NCBI GenBank assembly: GCA_948567375.1 | Contig: OX419760.1 | Location: forward strand, 186,001 to 250,000 | Reading direction: 5' to 3' | From: Lunularia cruciata | Lineage: Eukaryota; Streptophyta; Marchantiopsida; Lunulariales; Lunulariaceae | Length of the DNA stretch: 64,000 nucleotides | In this document: positions 34,561-46,756 of the stretch, in pieces | Numbering within the stretch: position 1 is the stretch's first letter | Layout: each line of letters opens with the position of its first letter | Notes under the pieces: generated by a model | Told to the model about the DNA's origin: nothing | The model's database searches: none | Seen by the model: the letters and a program-made list of their open reading frames with translations, nothing else | Translations under genes and position numbers: made by a program

Positions 34561-36484
34561 CTTTTGTGAGGCAATTTTAATTTCTCTTTTCTATAGAGCA
34601 CCACTATGGGCAACTCTACCCTCTTTTGGGAATGGTCTCTACCCAAAAGGTTAAATAAGTATAAATGAACAAATTATGACATTGTGAAACATTTTCTTCT
34701 TAATCTAGTCATTTCCTAATCATATTTTCATGGGAAAAAACTATCCTTGTCATTTTAATATTAATTCATAAACATTGAGTTGTTTCAAGAGTTATTAGTG
34801 TTTTCTACTCGGATGAAACCGACAACTGGAGATGATCAACCAAAGATATAAAAATCAAATTTAAAAGTGTTGAATAAGATTCTACAAGAGTTTGTATTGG
34901 GTTTTCTTTCATATCATTATATGATCCAACTCTTTATTTTGCTCGGTTCCAAGAAGTATATAATCTCTTTATCTTAGGTTATTTTGAAGTGGATCTCCCT
35001 ACTCATATTCTTTAACATTCTTAATCAAAGTAAGAGATTGCTCAAAATATTTTTTCATTCTTTTTGCATGTAAGACTCCCAAAGAAAAAGGCTTCAAATC
35101 TAAAACTCATTGATATTCTCTAACTATTTCCAGATTCTACTTCATATTTAGAGCATATGAGCTTAAACTCCATCATATCTCTCCTTATGTTTGTCGTGTT
35201 TATAGATAAATATGTAGGATATTATATTTAGCAATCATATTTAGTATAATGAATCCATCTCAATAGGAAAAGCTATAGTTAGATAAAATAATTGTCATCA
35301 TGATCTTCCAAAGATACTCAAATTTGATCAAGCAAGCTTATATCCACACAAGTAAAAACAAAATAAAATCTTGTGCAATCATTATCATTTGAATTTCACA
35401 ACATTTAATTCTTGGTTCATACCTTCTCTTGTAGCTTCTCTACTTGTTCTTTGGATTTTTGGTCATTTCATATGAAATCTTGATTCAGCATTATTATTTC
35501 TCTCTTCAATTATGGTCAACCAGTAATGCAAGGTATGTTTATTCAGAAATAATTTCCCTAAAAATTGATACAAATTCCTCACAATGTGTAATTTATAATT
35601 TAGGATGTGAATTTTGGATAATAAAATTCATTTAGAAAGAATTCTTCTAAAAAATGGAAATAAATTGCTCAAGATGGATAAGGTGTGATAATAATGAGAT
35701 AAAAACTTTGACTTTGATTAGATATTTGAAATAAAGACTATGTTTTTGCATATGTAAATTTATTGGAAGGTTTACCTAGTATGGGATTGGGAAGGAAAGG
35801 AGGCAAAATTACACCACATGCTTGTCATTTAAAACTTGAATTTTACTTCTCAATTAACCTTATTGATGTTTATGATTACTTTATTGTTGCAAAAAGCTAT
35901 GAGTCACCTTCATAGCTTCTTTCATTATTAAATGATTTAATACCTTTGACAAATCTTAGATCCTTCCACATTAATCTCGTAAAAATCACACTTTGCATCA
36001 CACTAAAAATCTATATGTCACACATCAAGCTTTAAATATGAAAGATTGAAGTATCAAGAAAACACTCAATAAAACTCAACAGTGATTAATTCTATATTAT
36101 ACCTCCTAATATAATGTTGATTTTTGGAGACGCCCACACAATCTTGTAATAATATATATAAAAAATGAAGTATCATTGTAACTTAAATGAGAAAGAGCAT
36201 ACAAATATATCTCAAATCAAAAGAAGAATATAAGATGATATAATAAAATAATCAAGAAATAAGAGATTTTCTTACATTGCACTAGTTTAATAATAGTAAG
36301 ACACTAATTCTTTTTCTCAATATCAAAGACAATTCTTGACATAAAATTGATTTCATTAGGAAAAGAAAAATCTATCAACTAGAAAAGGAATTCAAATCTT
36401 AAGAGCGGAAATTTTATTCATATACAATTCATTCATAACACTAAATACTTAGAGAGCATATAAAATTCAAGTAAAAAATTAATC

Positions 36485-36685
36485 TTATATATATATATAT
36501 GATTGCTATTGCAACCATTGTATTTTGTTATCAAAATCAAAGTTGATAGATTTAGACATGCAAAGTGAAGAGGGCCGTCATATTGCTTCCATTGTGAAAT
36601 TTTCAATGCACTTTCATCATACCACATTATGGGTGGCAATATCAAAATCTGGGTAGCAATAGCAATTCATTATATACATATATAA
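36485..36685. mobile_element. candidate MITE, about 200 bp
   Basis: The left end (TATATATATATGATTGCTATTGCAACC) and the reverse complement of the right end (TATATGTATATAATGAATTGCTATTGCTACC) match over about 25 bases with small gaps; the ATTGCTATTGC core is exact. Length and AT-rich termini fit a non-autonomous DNA transposon. The TA-rich ends hide any target duplication. Confidence 0.45.
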
Positions 36686-38016
36686 AATCACTAAATATCA
36701 CACCAATTCTAGATCTTTAGATTTTCTTGAACTTTTATATGCATTTTTATGTTCTTTTATAAATAGTTTGTGCTATTAGATCCTCCTACAATATATGTAG
36801 TCCTTATCTTATCTTTACATTTGTGTCTTTGATTTTAATTTTTAATTTGATTCCTTGGACTTATGTATTAGTGTATGATTTCACTCTTTATCTTAAATTA
36901 TGTTGTATAGTGAACTCACTCATTGAACTCAATTATCAATAGATAGGAGATGTGTAATGAAGAAATGTTCTTTGTATATGCATCATATCCAATTACTTTG
37001 AAGGTCTAATTATAATCATATTTTCTGCAAAAGATATGGATATCCATATGTTGTTGAAACTCTTGCAAATCCTAAATTTTGTGTTGAACTCTTTAATCTT
37101 TTAATAAAAGAAGAGAGCTTCTTGAGTGATCATTGATGATCAAGAAACTATAATTTTTATTTTTAATCCCTTCTACTTTTCTTTATGGACTTATTATAAA
37201 ATTTTAAATCTTCAAAATGTTTATCTTTAGATATAAGGATAAAAAGAGATAATATAGTCAACAAATTGTTTGATTGTAAAAATGGTCCAAGACTTAATAT
37301 TTTCTATAAAAAATATTTATTTTTTACCAAGAAATACCAATAACACTGATTTAACCAATTTGATTGGTTTAAATTATATTTCGAAGAGCCATATAAAGTA
37401 AGGATGATTTTTGAATTATGTAGTTCATAGAATAAATATGATGTAGAAACTTAAAATAAAAATCAATTGGTGAAAGTTGTCCAATCTTAAAATCCCCAAT
37501 TTCTATCCCAAAATTAACATAAAAATTCATTCCTATATAATGAATTTTGGGTTCATGGGGTCCATCCAAGTCAGTCTCCTCACATTGCACATAAAGAAAT
37601 TAGAACCAAGGGAAGAATTGGGCAATTGAAGTAGACATATGAAATTATTACAAATAAATTTTTTAATATTTTGTATCTTTTTAACATTTCCTAAATCCAT
37701 TTTGGTCTTTTAATATACTATTAATTTGGTGCCAGAAGATACACAACACTTGCATTCTCATGGTAATTGTGCAATTGAGCTAGGTAGTGTAATTTTTCTT
37801 GGCGTAATATAAAATAAAGCAAATTTCATAAAGTATTAGAGCTTTTTATCTCCATATTTGGAATGAGTAATAAAATTAAATTGATAGATTTTTTACCTTG
37901 CACACTAATATATCTATGTTAAGGAATAGTAATTGAAAATAAAATTCAAATAATAGATATAAATACAGATTTTTGATATTTTTGGCATTTAAAGATAAAT
38001 TTCAGAGATATAGATC

Positions 38017-38018
<2 letters not shown>

Positions 38019-38070
<52 letters not shown>
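38019..38070. repeat. (TA)26 microsatellite
   Basis: Uninterrupted TA dinucleotides. Confidence 0.97.
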
Positions 38071-38075
<5 letters not shown>

Positions 38076-38743
38076 TGATAATATAGTAAAAAGATATCAA
38101 AATGAAAATTTGCTTCAAAGAGAGATAAGTAAACTCCAAACCTTTAATAAGAAGTTACATAAAACACATTAAAAATATAATATCTGTCTTTATGAATCCA
38201 TAGCCCATTATGTTTGCAGTCAATTTACAACTAAGCATCTTCATACAACCATAGTAAGGAATAGTAAGGAATGACAATAGGAATTACACTTGACCTATTT
38301 TTCCGTTGTAATTTGTGATAAGAGATTTTATTATCTCAATACAATTAATAACTCAACCTTAATTCTCATCTATTCATTTCATAGACTTAGTTCATCCCTG
38401 ACAAAATACTCCTCATTCACTTGTTCTTTATTATCCACTCAATTTCTTTGCACTTCACCTTGATTCTTCTTATCCATCATACTCATGTATGATGTTCTCT
38501 TCTCTTAGACATCTTCCACACTAACTATAGGTTGTGATATCTTTGTTACTATTTCTCATTGGATTTACTTAAGATTTTCTTGAAATTTTTATGTCATTTA
38601 AAAGCATATAAACACTTAATTAAAAAATATTATTCTACATCATTTATCAAGGATGCATTTTTTTTACATTTAAATTAATAAAAATATGATCAATGTAAAC
38701 ATGTCCTCTCTAATATGAGTATAGATTAAACATTATACTTTGA

Positions 38744-38760
38744 CCCTAAACCCTAAACCC
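38744..38760. repeat. short telomere-type repeat
   Basis: CCCTAAACCCTAAACCC, two and a half plant telomere units. Too short for a telomere; likely a telo-box-like or chance motif. Shorter versions on the opposite strand are at 9380-9394 and 17858-17870. Confidence 0.8.
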
Positions 38761-39022
38761 TTCTAAGATTTCCTAAATAATATATGTTACTTCTCTATTT
38801 TTGAAATATCCATTATCTTGTTATAGACACTTAAATATATAAAAAATTTATTTCTATTTTATATGGTAGAATTTGATGCACTATACTTCTAAATATATTC
38901 CAAATATAAAATTTGGATGCATATCTCTTCATATTCTTATAGGAAGACCAAAAAAAATATAGAATTATAAAAGTCTCTAAAGATTTCTTCAGTTGTATAG
39001 ATAAGGAGATCAGTTGTATAGA

Positions 39023-39065
39023 TTTGGGTGTATCTAGGAGACATAATCCTAAAGATACACCCAAA
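39023..39065. repeat. 13-bp perfect inverted repeat, 17-base loop
   Basis: TTTGGGTGTATCT (39023-39035) and AGATACACCCAAA (39053-39065). Within the loop AGGA and TCCT could extend the pairing. A small direct repeat, CAGTTGTATAGAT, precedes it (38991-39024). Confidence 0.8.
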
Positions 39066-39170
39066 AGACATCATTTGAATACAAAAGATTGTGTCGCCTA
39101 CCTTTTTGCAAAATTCACAATTTTTTTTGTTTTTCTTTTTTTTTGGTGAGGATAGAGCAAGTTATTTCCA

Positions 39171-41141
39171 TGTTCAAAGAAATAAACTCCTTGTATGGTA
39201 TTGTTTAGATTTCATTTGTGTACATGAAGAAGACATCCACAAAGATCTGTTAGGTACAAAGAGGTAAAGACCAAAGAGGTCCAAACCAAAGTAGAGAAGT
39301 ACAAAATATCTTTGGAATTGAAGACCATATGCTGATTTGATACTACCACCTACATAAAGAACCACCATCAAGGACCGTTGGCACCCATTGGAGAGTTCTC
39401 ACGTGTGGTCAATGATGACTCACCCATTGAGGACCGTTACCAAAGAACCCCTCACTACAAAATAAAGTGCTAGCCAAGTAATTTCACACTTGTTAGGAAT
39501 TTTCAAGAGCATTCTAAAGAACATTGAAGCACCCTTTGTAATTGTCGCACACTTGATAGAAAGATAGTTTGAGAAAAGAAAGTGAAGAAGAAGATCCTTG
39601 AAGTGGTACTTCAATCCCCAAGGATAAACAAATGGGCAATGAGAGAAAGGACTAATCTACTCTAGAGGGAAAAATGATATTCCTACTTTGGAATTGGGAG
39701 TTAGGTCCACTTGCAATCATTCAAGAGATGAGGAATATGGACTTAGAAAACAATTGAAGATCTTTGGGGTAATCCTTATAATTGGGAAGAAGAGCTCTAG
39801 AAGATAGTGCTAGGAGGTAGCATAGATCCCTTTGGAGATGACCATAGACACCAAATTTAGGGATATGGGAGAAGAGTTCAATACAAGATAGTTGAATCCA
39901 TTGTAGAGAAGAGATCTACTAGTAATGGTTGGAGAGTAGCAAATTACAAGGATTTGGCTAGATAGGTTGCATTCCAATTCCTTGATGAAACTATTTCACC
40001 CAAAGCAAAATGAGCTATAAACTGAGCTATATTTACTTTAATATAAAACTTTACTATGAACCAAACTATATTCTTTGAGCAAGTATACAAAGGAGAACAT
40101 GTGAATTGGGCTTACATGTTTTAGTAGTAGGCACCTAGGAATTCAAGGAGGATGGAGAAGCCACCTACCTTGCCCAATTTTCAATTCACTTCTACGTGAG
40201 GTTGAATTTGCTAAGAGAGGATGAGCGGAAGAGATTTAGCAATCACTTCCATTTCAAGGAGTATCTATAGCTCAACCCAAAGGACCAATGACCATCAAGA
40301 ACCATCAAGAAGCATATGAAAAATTTTCTAAGCATGGTAGATTTATGAAGGTGAGTGAAGAGGTTATAGAAATCATATCAAAGAAGAAGTGATTTTCATC
40401 AAGAAGAACTTCATAGAAGGCAAAACAGAGAGTGAGGAAGAATCTTCAAGTAGTAGATCCTTATTTAGATGAAGATGAAGAAAAAGCTAAAGAAGCAAGT
40501 GAGTAGGAAGGAGATAAGGAGGAGCTCACATTACAAAAGTAAAATATGGAATCAAGAGAAATCTAGAATACTTCAGATGTGGAGTTAGCAATGCGAGAAA
40601 AGGCACATGTTGCAAAAGAAGAGACCATGGCCAAAGAACAAAAAGACCAAGAAGATCCTTGGCCTAAATAACCTGCAAGTTTGGCCTAAGCAAAGCTAAA
40701 TATTGATGATCAAGGAGAAGAAGAAGATCAAGTGGATGTAGAAGGTGAAGCAAAGGAAGTTCCAGAAATAGTGCATCACTAAGGACTATTCAATCAAGTA
40801 GTAGCACTTCTTGTGATTGATGGAATTTTTTTTATCATAAAATGTTTTTGCACCTATATTAAGGTTCTTGTAGATGATCATGCCTTAGTATCAAGAAGAA
40901 TGGCCAAATGCAATAGATTATACTTGGTTGGTCAAGAGACTGCATACAAATAGGAACGCAATGAAGGTAAAGATAACCAAGTGGAAAGAAGACATGGAGA
41001 GGGTCTGGAACATTTATAAGGAAGAATGAAAGAATGTAAATGCTCTTGTAAAGATGAATGATGAAGCCAAGAGGCAAAACACTTCATTAATTGTAGAAGA
41101 CTTTTATAGAAGATATCCAAAGACTACAAAGAGATCTAAGG
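39171..41141 (+). pseudogene. broken accessory ORF remnants upstream of a gypsy LTR
   Basis: Interrupted + strand coding traces, such as LLREDERKRFSNHFHFKEYL near 40200-40270, then Lys/Glu-rich segments to about 40780. They resemble the charged retroelement pieces elsewhere in the window. The tract ends at the LTR that starts near 41142. No catalytic domain seen; assignment to an LTR element is an inference from charge pattern and position. Confidence 0.35.
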
Positions 41142-41535
41142 TGTAATAATATGGAGTTAGTATATGAGCTAGTAGAAGCCAATGATTTAGTGGTCTAAGC
41201 TAAATATAGAAAAAGGAAGTAGAACTGGCCTAAGAATGTTCTAGAAGCATCGAGGAAGCTTGTGGGTAGAATATTCTAGAAGTACCTAAGAAGATTCTTA
41301 GTGAGAATTTTTTAAGAACTTTCCAAGGTAGAGTAACTTGTATGCCAAGTAAATGGCTAGCTTAGCATGAACTCCAAGTAAGATGGCTGCTAGAAGAAAC
41401 CTTCCTTGGAAGCTCCTTGGAAGTCTTGTACCCAAGTTACCAAGCTAGGCATTTGGATTCCCCATAATCAAGAGTTTCAATGGAACTTGACCTTCCATTC
41501 TTCCATACTCCTATCTCTCTCCTTTGTCTTTTATA
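41142..41535 (+). repeat. first LTR of the gypsy element
   Basis: Shares TATGGAG-TTAG, AGAATGTTCTAGAAGCATC, TGTATGCCAAGTA and CTTCCATTCTT with 45276-45745. The start at TGTAATAATATGG is the best TG candidate; the end is TTATA before the primer-binding site. Confidence 0.7.
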
Positions 41536-41879
41536 TTGATATCAAAGCAAGAATGGGTGGATGAAATCTATGAGTACCAAATTAGTCTTCCCCAAACAAT
41601 TGGAATATTTGTATTCATGTGCTACTAAAGCACCATTTCTAGTAGTTCATCACTTCTTGGTTTGGGCAAGATTTTTGAAATTTGGTCACCTTGTCCAATG
41701 AATGTTATCATTATTATGTAGTAACAAATTGAGCGTCAGTTGATTGTTGGAAGAGAGAGATTGCAAAGGGCAATGAAAAGAGCAATTAGAGAAAGTAGCA
41801 TTTTGAGAAGGAGAAGATTGTGTTTGATTCCCAAAACCAAAGGTCTTTGAAGGCAAGAATCTATTGGATGCACTAGGAA

Positions 41880-42503
41880 ACTATGTTATTTGACTATGAA
41901 TGTTATTTTGAAGCCACAAATCTCCTAGATGATCTAAAACAAATCCTTTTGGTTTCAATTTTTAATTGGAACAATGAAACTATGGTGGCTATTCTAGGTG
42001 GAGCAAACTTAATGGCAATTTGTTGCTCCAATTTTGACTTTGGAAGATTTCAAGAGTGTTATCATTAGGGGATCTTAATCCATGAATGCTACAAAAGCTG
42101 TAGAAGATTGATTGGCAGATTGGTTTAATAAGAAGTTACATTTCTCAATTCTAGAACACCATGATGTTGATCTCAGAAATTAAAAAAGGTGAAGCTTTGA
42201 ATCAATTTATGAGAGGCTTGAAATCATGCACTAAATTAGAAATAACCATGCATGAACCCAAACACCTAGAAAAAGCCATGTAGATAGTTGAGCACTTTGA
42301 CTCCCTAGTTATCACAAGTTGATCTTGAACTTGATCTCCATAAAACCAACAACCATACCAAGCAAGGATGGAGGAGCCAAAACCAAACCAATGGAGATTG
42401 ATGTAATTCAAAGGAGAACACTTGGCATGGCAGACCAAGAGAGGTTACAAAAAATGGTGGTTGCTTCTATTATCACCAAATTGGACATTGCATTAAAGAA
42501 TGT
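41880..42503 (+). pseudogene. gypsy gag with zinc knuckle, broken
   Basis: The frame MLFDYECYFEATNLLDDLKQ (41883-42068) and later METDVIQRR-type sequence belong to gag; the second copy at 46200-46745 has the same landmarks. The zinc knuckle at 42462-42503 reads CFYYHQIGHCIKEC, in which the second Cys is replaced by Tyr. Multiple stops. Confidence 0.7.
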
Positions 42504-42640
42504 ACATCCTTGAATAGATGACCCAAACTAGTTACCCAAATGGAGTTTGTGGAGCATAATGAGCAAGGAAACAAAGAATCCCAATAGGAGATATCAAACC
42601 ACTTATTGAGAACTTGATTAGTTCCAATGGAATTTAAGAT

Positions 42641-42868
42641 TTGACTTATGTAAGTTTGATTCACTTGCAAGGTATGGTTTCATATTGTGGTTGTAGAATT
42701 TTGGTGGACTCCTTCACTACTTGCATGTTTATGCAATTAGCTAAGGAATTAGAAATTCATATAAAGCCAATATTAGGTAGCAAGTTGATGATGAAATTTT
42801 TTAAAAAGGGTTGTACATTCCAAACCTCACAACTTGTTACATTCAAGATCAAGAAGGAGGATTCATAG
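42641..42868 (+). pseudogene. gypsy protease, decayed
   Basis: ILVDSFTTCMFMQLAKELEI corresponds to the retroviral-type aspartic protease motif (I-L-V-D-S-G-A-T...F) with the Gly changed to Phe. The catalytic Asp is kept. Frame ends at 42868. Confidence 0.65.
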
Positions 42869-43169
42869 TACATGAGATCTGTAGTCACCTCCTTACACTA
42901 TGATATCATTCTAGTTCCTTTTGGTTTAAATGTCATCAAAATCAATTTGATTAGGCCCTACAACAAATTCAAGTACAACTCCAAGATAAGAATTACTAAT
43001 AAGGTTATTTATCCCCCTTGAGTAAGACACATAGGAATAGTCCAAGATAAGGAATTTATTGGTAGAGAAACTATAGAGCAAGCTTTGGAAGAAGATATCC
43101 TTGTTTTTTGGGGTGTGGATCAAACCAATTCTACAAGGAAAACCTAATGACTATTAGACACCTTGTAAA

Positions 43170-43970
43170 GCAATGGTTGATCAGATAGCTCAAGATTTTG
43201 AAAATGTATTTCCAAATGATCTTCCAAAAAGGTTACTCTTTGATCAAAGTTTTCCCTTCAAGATTAAGCTATTGCTAGGTAGCACTCCAACAAGTAGACC
43301 AATCTATAGTCTCTCACCAAAGAAGTTGGAAGAGCTTTGAATAACATGAACTAAGTTTTTGGAGAAGGATTTCATACAATATAATACATCTCCTTGGGGC
43401 GACCCATAATTTTTGTACCAAAGAAGGATGGAGGACTTCAATTTTATATTCATTACCATGGCCTTAATAAACAAACAATGAAGAATGCTTATCACTTGCT
43501 TTGAATTGATGACTTGTTGGATTAGTTGAATGGGACATGATACTTTTCCAAGTTGGATCTTTGAAGTGGCTATTGGTAGATTCTTGTTGATAGGAAGGAT
43601 GTGCAAAGGATTACCTTTTGCACCAAGTATGGGCATTTTGAATAGAGAGTGTTATCTTTTAGGCTCACCAATAGTCCAATTATTTTGATGGATCAAAATG
43701 TTGGACGGGCTATTTGATCATATGGTGGCATTCTTGGATGATATTTTAATCTACAACAAGATAGAGGTAGAACATAGGAATAATGTAAGAGAAGTCTTAA
43801 GATAACTATGCCAATGGAAGTTTTATTACAAGGAATCAAAGTGTGTCTTTTGGTAGAAGGAAGTTACCTTCTTGGGTCATAAGCTCTCATTGATGAGGAT
43901 CAAGATAGAACAAGAGAAATTCAAGGCTATTACCAATTTTCCTACTCCTAAGGATGCCATGGAAAATTCA
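43170..43970 (+). pseudogene. gypsy reverse transcriptase, decayed
   Basis: MVDQIAQDFENVFPNDLPKR and RPIYSLSPKKLEEL are the conserved lead-in to gypsy RT. After frameshifts come YNTSPWG, a DDLLDQLNG-like segment, GHFE, the active site FLDDILIYNK (near 43730-43760) with both catalytic Asp kept, and KCVFW / VTFLGHKLS. Several stops prevent translation. Confidence 0.85.
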
Positions 43971-44139
43971 GAAATTTAATGGATTGGTGAGTAATTCATC
44001 CACTATTACGCTCATGTGGCTACACCATTAATCAATTTCTTGGGAAAGATATCAAGCTTGACATGGACCACAAATCACAAGAATTACTCAAGATACTAAA
44101 GCATATGGTGCCCTCATGACACATCCTCCAACCATATGA

Positions 44140-44350
44140 TCATCAACTACTTTATGCAATTGATTTTGGTGCTTCTAACTTTGCCATTGGAGTGGTGTTG
44201 CAACAAGAACTTTTAGATGGTTTACATCCCATTTCCTTTGTATCTTATCGAATAAACATAGCAAAAAGGAATTATTTTGCTCAAGATCAAGAACAATTTG
44301 CAATATATCACAAATTTATGGAGACATTATCTCTTAGAAAAACAAGTGAT
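44140..44350 (+). pseudogene. gypsy RNase H, decayed
   Basis: QLLYAIDFGASNFAIGVVLQ followed by PISFVSYRINIAKRNYFAQD matches the RNase H domain of gypsy pol, with the first acidic residue of the active site present. A frameshift follows near 44330. Confidence 0.75.
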
Positions 44351-44489
44351 TGTGGAAATTGATCACAAATCTTACATGGAGCACATGAAGAGTCAAAAAC
44401 ATTGATGGGAAGAACAACTATATTTTTTTGACATCAAGCTTGAGTACAAATGTAACTGTTGCCCTCATCACATCCTTATCAAAGTGAAT

Positions 44490-45240
44490 GAAAGCCATAT
44501 TACCATTGTTGTGTTTGTTGATAAACTTAGCAAGAAATACACTTGATACCCACCGTGGATACCATGGATGCTTTAATGCTAACCAAGATCTACTTTGATA
44601 CTATCTTCAAGCACTATGGGATGCCAAGAGTTCTTATCTCCAACCATGATCCTTAGTTCACTAGCAAATTTTGCCAAGCACTCTTCAAGCTACTTGGCAC
44701 TATGCTTGTCTATGGCATATCATCCTAAAATTGATGGGGATGAAATGTGAAAATCACACCTTCAAAGATATGCTTTGTTCCTTTGTCAATGTTCACCATA
44801 CCAATAGGGATGCTTGTCTTGCGGTTATCAAGTTTGCCTACAATAATTCCAAGCAAAGCAAGCATTGGGTTCTCCCTCTTCTTCCTTAATGTAGCCAAAA
44901 CCCACTTGTTCTAAATTCTCTTCTTGCTCCTCTAACATTTCACATTCCTCATACTTCCACCTTCTTGGCCATGTTATCTAAATCCTTATAGAAAGCCAAA
45001 TCTCATCTTCTTGTTGCTCAAAATTGGCAAAAACAATATATTGATCAAAATCATCATGATCTCACCTTTCAACTAGGTAATAAGGCCATGCTTTTGTCTA
45101 GTAACTTTCCTCTTTTGCTTGATACCCAAATTTGTAAACTTGATCCTAACTTGATAAGTCTATTTGATATTTCTCAAATAATTTCTCATGTTTCCTATAA
45201 ATTTGCCTTTCCTAGTCATATGTAGATCTATTTTGTCTTC
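44490..45240 (+). pseudogene. gypsy integrase core and C-terminus, N-terminal zinc finger deleted
   Basis: Shortly after the RNase H end the sequence reads VFVDKLSKKYT, the block after the first integrase Asp, so the H2C2 zinc finger and first Asp appear deleted. The core continues with HYGMPRVLISNHDP and FTSKFCQALFKLLGT (second Asp present). The C-terminal chromatin-binding part is represented by the frames up to 45240. All interrupted by stops. Confidence 0.7.
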
Positions 45241-45275
45241 CATAATCCAAATTAAATAAACTATTTGTTTCTAGT

Positions 45276-45745
45276 CTATAACAATATGGAGCTTAGTAAT
45301 AAGTTAGTTGAGACTAACAAAGTAGCAAATAGTCCAAATTAGCTAAGAATATTCTAGAAGCATCTAGGAAGTTACCTGGTACCTTCAAAGTGTTGGGTAA
45401 TGTGCATGCCAAGGAGGAAGCTTCTTAGGAAACTTCCTAGCTAGTTAAGTTTGCATGCCAAGTAGGTGGCTTCTAGAAGGAAGCTTCTTTGCTAGTTTAG
45501 CTTACACTCTAAGTAGGTGGCTTCTAGAAGAAAACTTCTTAAAAAGTTTCTTGGTTAACTTGGCTTGCACTCCAAGCAGACGGTTTCTTGAGAAATTTCT
45601 CAAGAGCCTTGTATATTCTCCTATAAATACTAAAGCCTAAGCTCATATTAGACATTTGGAGTTTCACTCATTCAAGTGTCCCAATGTGATCTTCCACTTT
45701 GGTCTTCCATTCTTGTATTTCTCTCCCTGGTCTTGATCTTTTACA
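45276..45745 (+). repeat. second LTR of the gypsy element, shared with a following partial copy
   Basis: Homologous to 41142-41535 but longer, because a block with GGCTTCTAGAAG-AAGCTTCTT and CCAAGTAGGTGGCTTCTAGAAG is internally repeated (about 45415-45600). Promoter-like TATAAATAC at 45622-45630. Ends TTACA at 45745 before TTGGTATCAGAG. Confidence 0.8.
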
Positions 45746-46756
45746 TTGGTATCAGAGTAGGAATGGGATGGGTGGAATTTATGGACCACCAAATCCATTT
45801 CTACCAAACCACTGGGACTTTTTTGTCAATGTATTACCCAAGCATCATTTCACGATACTCATCATCTCATGCTTTGGGCAGAACATTTTGAATGCAATCA
45901 CCTTGTTTGATGATCCTTTGGTACTTCCAATTGTAACTTATGGAGAATGATGGACATGTTGCATCTACGTGTTAATTTAGATAAATTATAGGTAATTTGA
46001 TAGAGTAGTAGTGATGGCAGTAATGCCCAAAGTTATCATTTCTATGTAGCAACAAATTGAGCACCTTACTCCATTGTTGGAAGAATGAGACCATCAACGA
46101 TAGGAGCACATAGAGAAAGCATCATTTGAGAAGGAGAAGAGCAAATCCAACTTCCAAAACCCATATTCAAAGGCAAGAATCTCCCAAGTGCAGTAGAGAA
46201 TTTTGTATTTGACTATGAATGCTACTTTGAGGCTACAAATCTTCATATGAAGGAAAATAGATTCTCTTAGCTTCAAGCCAAGTGGATGGAGTGGTAAAAT
46301 TATGGTGGCATTTCCAAGTGGAGCAAGCTAAATGACAATTTGTTGCACCATCTTGATATAGGAAGAATTCAAGAATGCAATGATTGGGCATTTCCAAGCT
46401 ATAAATGCCACACAAGTTGCATAAGATAAGTTGGTAGAGTTGAAGCAAATTGGTTTTGTAAGAAGCTATATCGTATAATTCTAGAACACTATCATGAAAA
46501 TTCTAGATGTATTGGATGGTGAAGCTCTGGATCAATTTGTGAGGGGTGTGAAGTCACAAACCAAATTGGAAGTGAATATGTGAGAGCCAAAACACTTGGA
46601 GGAAACCATGCAATTGGCTGAGCACTTTGGTTCCTTGGTTGTGACAACTTGGTCTTGACCTCAACCTTCACAGAATCTTCCAACACATTACACATGGGTG
46701 GAGGAGCTGGCACCAATGGAGATTGATGCCATCCAATGGAGACCACTACAATATTT
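45746..46756 (+). mobile_element. second primer-binding site and truncated gag of the same gypsy family
   Basis: TTGGTATCAGAGTAGG (45746-45761) is a near-perfect initiator-Met primer-binding site. The following sequence parallels 41536-42430 throughout: ATGGGATGGGTGGAATTTATG, GTAGCAACAAATTGAGC, FDYECYFEATNL-type sequence near 46208, and MEIDAIQWRP near 46710. It ends abruptly where the ~570-bp repeat begins (46757). Confidence 0.85.

Larger units (their letters stand above)
34561..39170. other. AT-rich intergenic sequence without genes
   Basis: Very AT-rich and CpG-poor, with many stops on all frames. Recognisable items are a MITE candidate (36485-36685), a TA microsatellite (38019-38070), two and a half telomere-type CCCTAAA units (38744-38760) and a 13-bp inverted repeat (39023-39065). 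Nothing else is supported. Confidence 0.5.
41142..45745 (+). mobile_element. Ty3/gypsy LTR retrotransposon, inactive
   Basis: LTR (41142-41535), initiator-Met-type primer-binding site TTGATATCAAAGC, gag with zinc knuckle, protease, RT, RNase H, integrase remnant, second LTR (45276-45745). The domain order places it in Ty3/gypsy. Every domain contains stops or frameshifts. A second primer-binding site and gag of the same family follow the second LTR directly, so that LTR is shared by two internal regions. Confidence 0.88.

Noticed and set aside
38744-38760. Telomere-type CCCTAAA repeat as a possible chromosome end or old fusion point
   Set aside because: Only two and a half units, and similar short runs at 9380 and 17858 point to common telo-box-like words.
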